Positions 21,197-21,671 of a stretch of 21,671 bases of DNA are shown here, in pieces; position 1 is the first letter of the stretch, and each line of letters begins with the position of its first letter. The position numbers and the translations under genes are program-made. The stretch lies in NCBI GenBank assembly GCA_047972425.1, contig JBKEAR010000053.1:1-21671 (forward strand). Reading direction: 5' to 3'. Source of the DNA: JBKEAR01 sp047972425 (GTDB lineage Bacteria > Pseudomonadota > Alphaproteobacteria > JBKEAR01). The notes beneath the pieces are model-generated. The model searched no databases, had not been told where the DNA came from, and saw nothing but the letters and a program-made list of their open reading frames with translations.

Positions 21197-21671
21197 CTAT
21201 AAATAATCTTCCATTTCGTGGAGTTTTTCGGTCATTTGTTGGGCTTCTTGCTGGCGTTGCCACATAAGTGCATATACGCCGCCAAGGTTGAGTAGCTCGG
21301 CATGGGTGCCGCTTTCGATAATCTCACCGGCTTCAAGCACAATGATTTTATCGGCATTCACCACGGTAGAAAGCCGGTGCGCAATAATCAGCGTGCTGCG
21401 GTCTTGCGAAAGATCATCACGGGCTTTTTGAATATCCTGTTCGGTACGGGTATCAAGTGCCGATGTTGCTTCATCGAAAACCATAATTTTGGGGCGTTTG
21501 AGTATCGCGCGTGCAATGCCCACACGCTGTTTTTCCCCACCCGAAAGTTTAAGGCCTCTTTCGCCCACGGTGGATTGAAAACCATCGGGCAGGCTTTCGA
21601 TGAAGTCATAAATAGAAGCCGCTTCGGCAGCCTCTATCACCTCGCCCTCGGTGGCCTCGGGGCGGCCATAG
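21197..21671 (-). CDS. Atm1-type ABC exporter, C-terminal part (partial)
   Basis: The frame is open to the window's right edge, so the protein begins outside; 157 codons are visible. They begin with YGRPEATEGEVIEAAEAA, so the GTG at 21640 is not the start. The visible part is the second half of the nucleotide-binding domain: LKLSGGEKQRVGIARAILK (signature), IMVFDEATSALD (Walker B and D-loop), IIAHRLSTV (switch His). DFIESLPDGF and VGERGLKLSG are characteristic of Atm1/ABCB7-type exporters, which move glutathione-linked sulfur or metal compounds and are common in alphaproteobacteria. Walker A and the membrane domain are not in view. Confidence 0.9.
   Translation of the reverse strand, partial: YGRPEATEGEVIEAAEAASIYDFIESLPDGFQSTVGERGLKLSGGEKQRVGIARAILKRPKIMVFDEATSALDTRTEQDIQKARDDLSQDRSTLIIAHRLSTVVNADKIIVLEAGEIIESGTHAELLNLGGVYALMWQRQQEAQQMTEKLHEMEDYL

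Noticed and set aside
21640..21640. GTG at 21640 as the start of a short ABC protein
   Set aside because: The frame is open to the window edge with conserved Atm1-type residues upstream, so the gene is simply cut by the window.

Overview
The window looks like a piece of chromosome from an AT-rich, probably host-associated alphaproteobacterium. Four things point there. A hemC/hemD group lies divergent to tsaD-yciI-EVE, an order I know from alphaproteobacteria. RpmJ is the 41-residue zinc-less type. The partial ABC protein at the right edge is of the Atm1 type. The biotin transporter is a complete ECF set (S, A and T units). Genus and species cannot be read from the sequence. Intergenic DNA is rich in small palindromes.

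Layout. 1-240: the 3' end of an IS630-type transposase with an internal stop, then a hairpin. 234-4229: a riboflavin operon (ribD-ribE-ribBA-ribH) behind an FMN riboswitch, whose antiterminator and terminator can be traced base by base, followed by a DUF3861-like gene and a strong terminator. 4232-4680: a 3' gene fragment on the minus strand and a dense field of hairpins downstream of prfC. 4680-6661: prfC (minus) divergent from rpmJ (plus), which ends in a clear terminator. 6699-10437: a HAD phosphatase, then an operon of two tandem bioY copies, an ECF ATPase, an ECF T protein and a translationally coupled YiiX-like papain-fold hydrolase. 10517-14119: a 1200-residue AsmA-family protein whose 3' end overlaps convergent hemD. 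14108-15995 (minus): hemC, a small DUF2892-like membrane protein and hemD. 16079-18370 (plus): tsaD, a 107-bp repeat array where related genomes usually carry gpsA, yciI and an EVE-domain gene. 18371-18615: structured repeats, including a 109-bp MITE-like element. 18616-19830 (minus): sstT. 20021-20974 (minus): a two-gene toxin-antitoxin-like module with a Panacea-domain (DUF4065) antitoxin and a short, possibly MazF/PemK-like, partner. 21197-21671 (minus): the C-terminal end of an Atm1-type ABC exporter.

Most genes are housekeeping. The least ordinary features are: (1) a family of dispersed hairpin modules lying within a few bases of stop codons, whose paired stems differ by compensatory changes while their loops stay the same; (2) the Panacea module, with a promoter whose -35 lies inside an inverted repeat; (3) the papain-fold hydrolase coupled to a biotin transporter with duplicated S components; (4) the riboswitch, where one short segment is shared between P1 and the antiterminator and the terminator arm also supplies the ribD ribosome binding site. 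All calls rest on reading motifs and base pairing by eye; no search or folding program was run.
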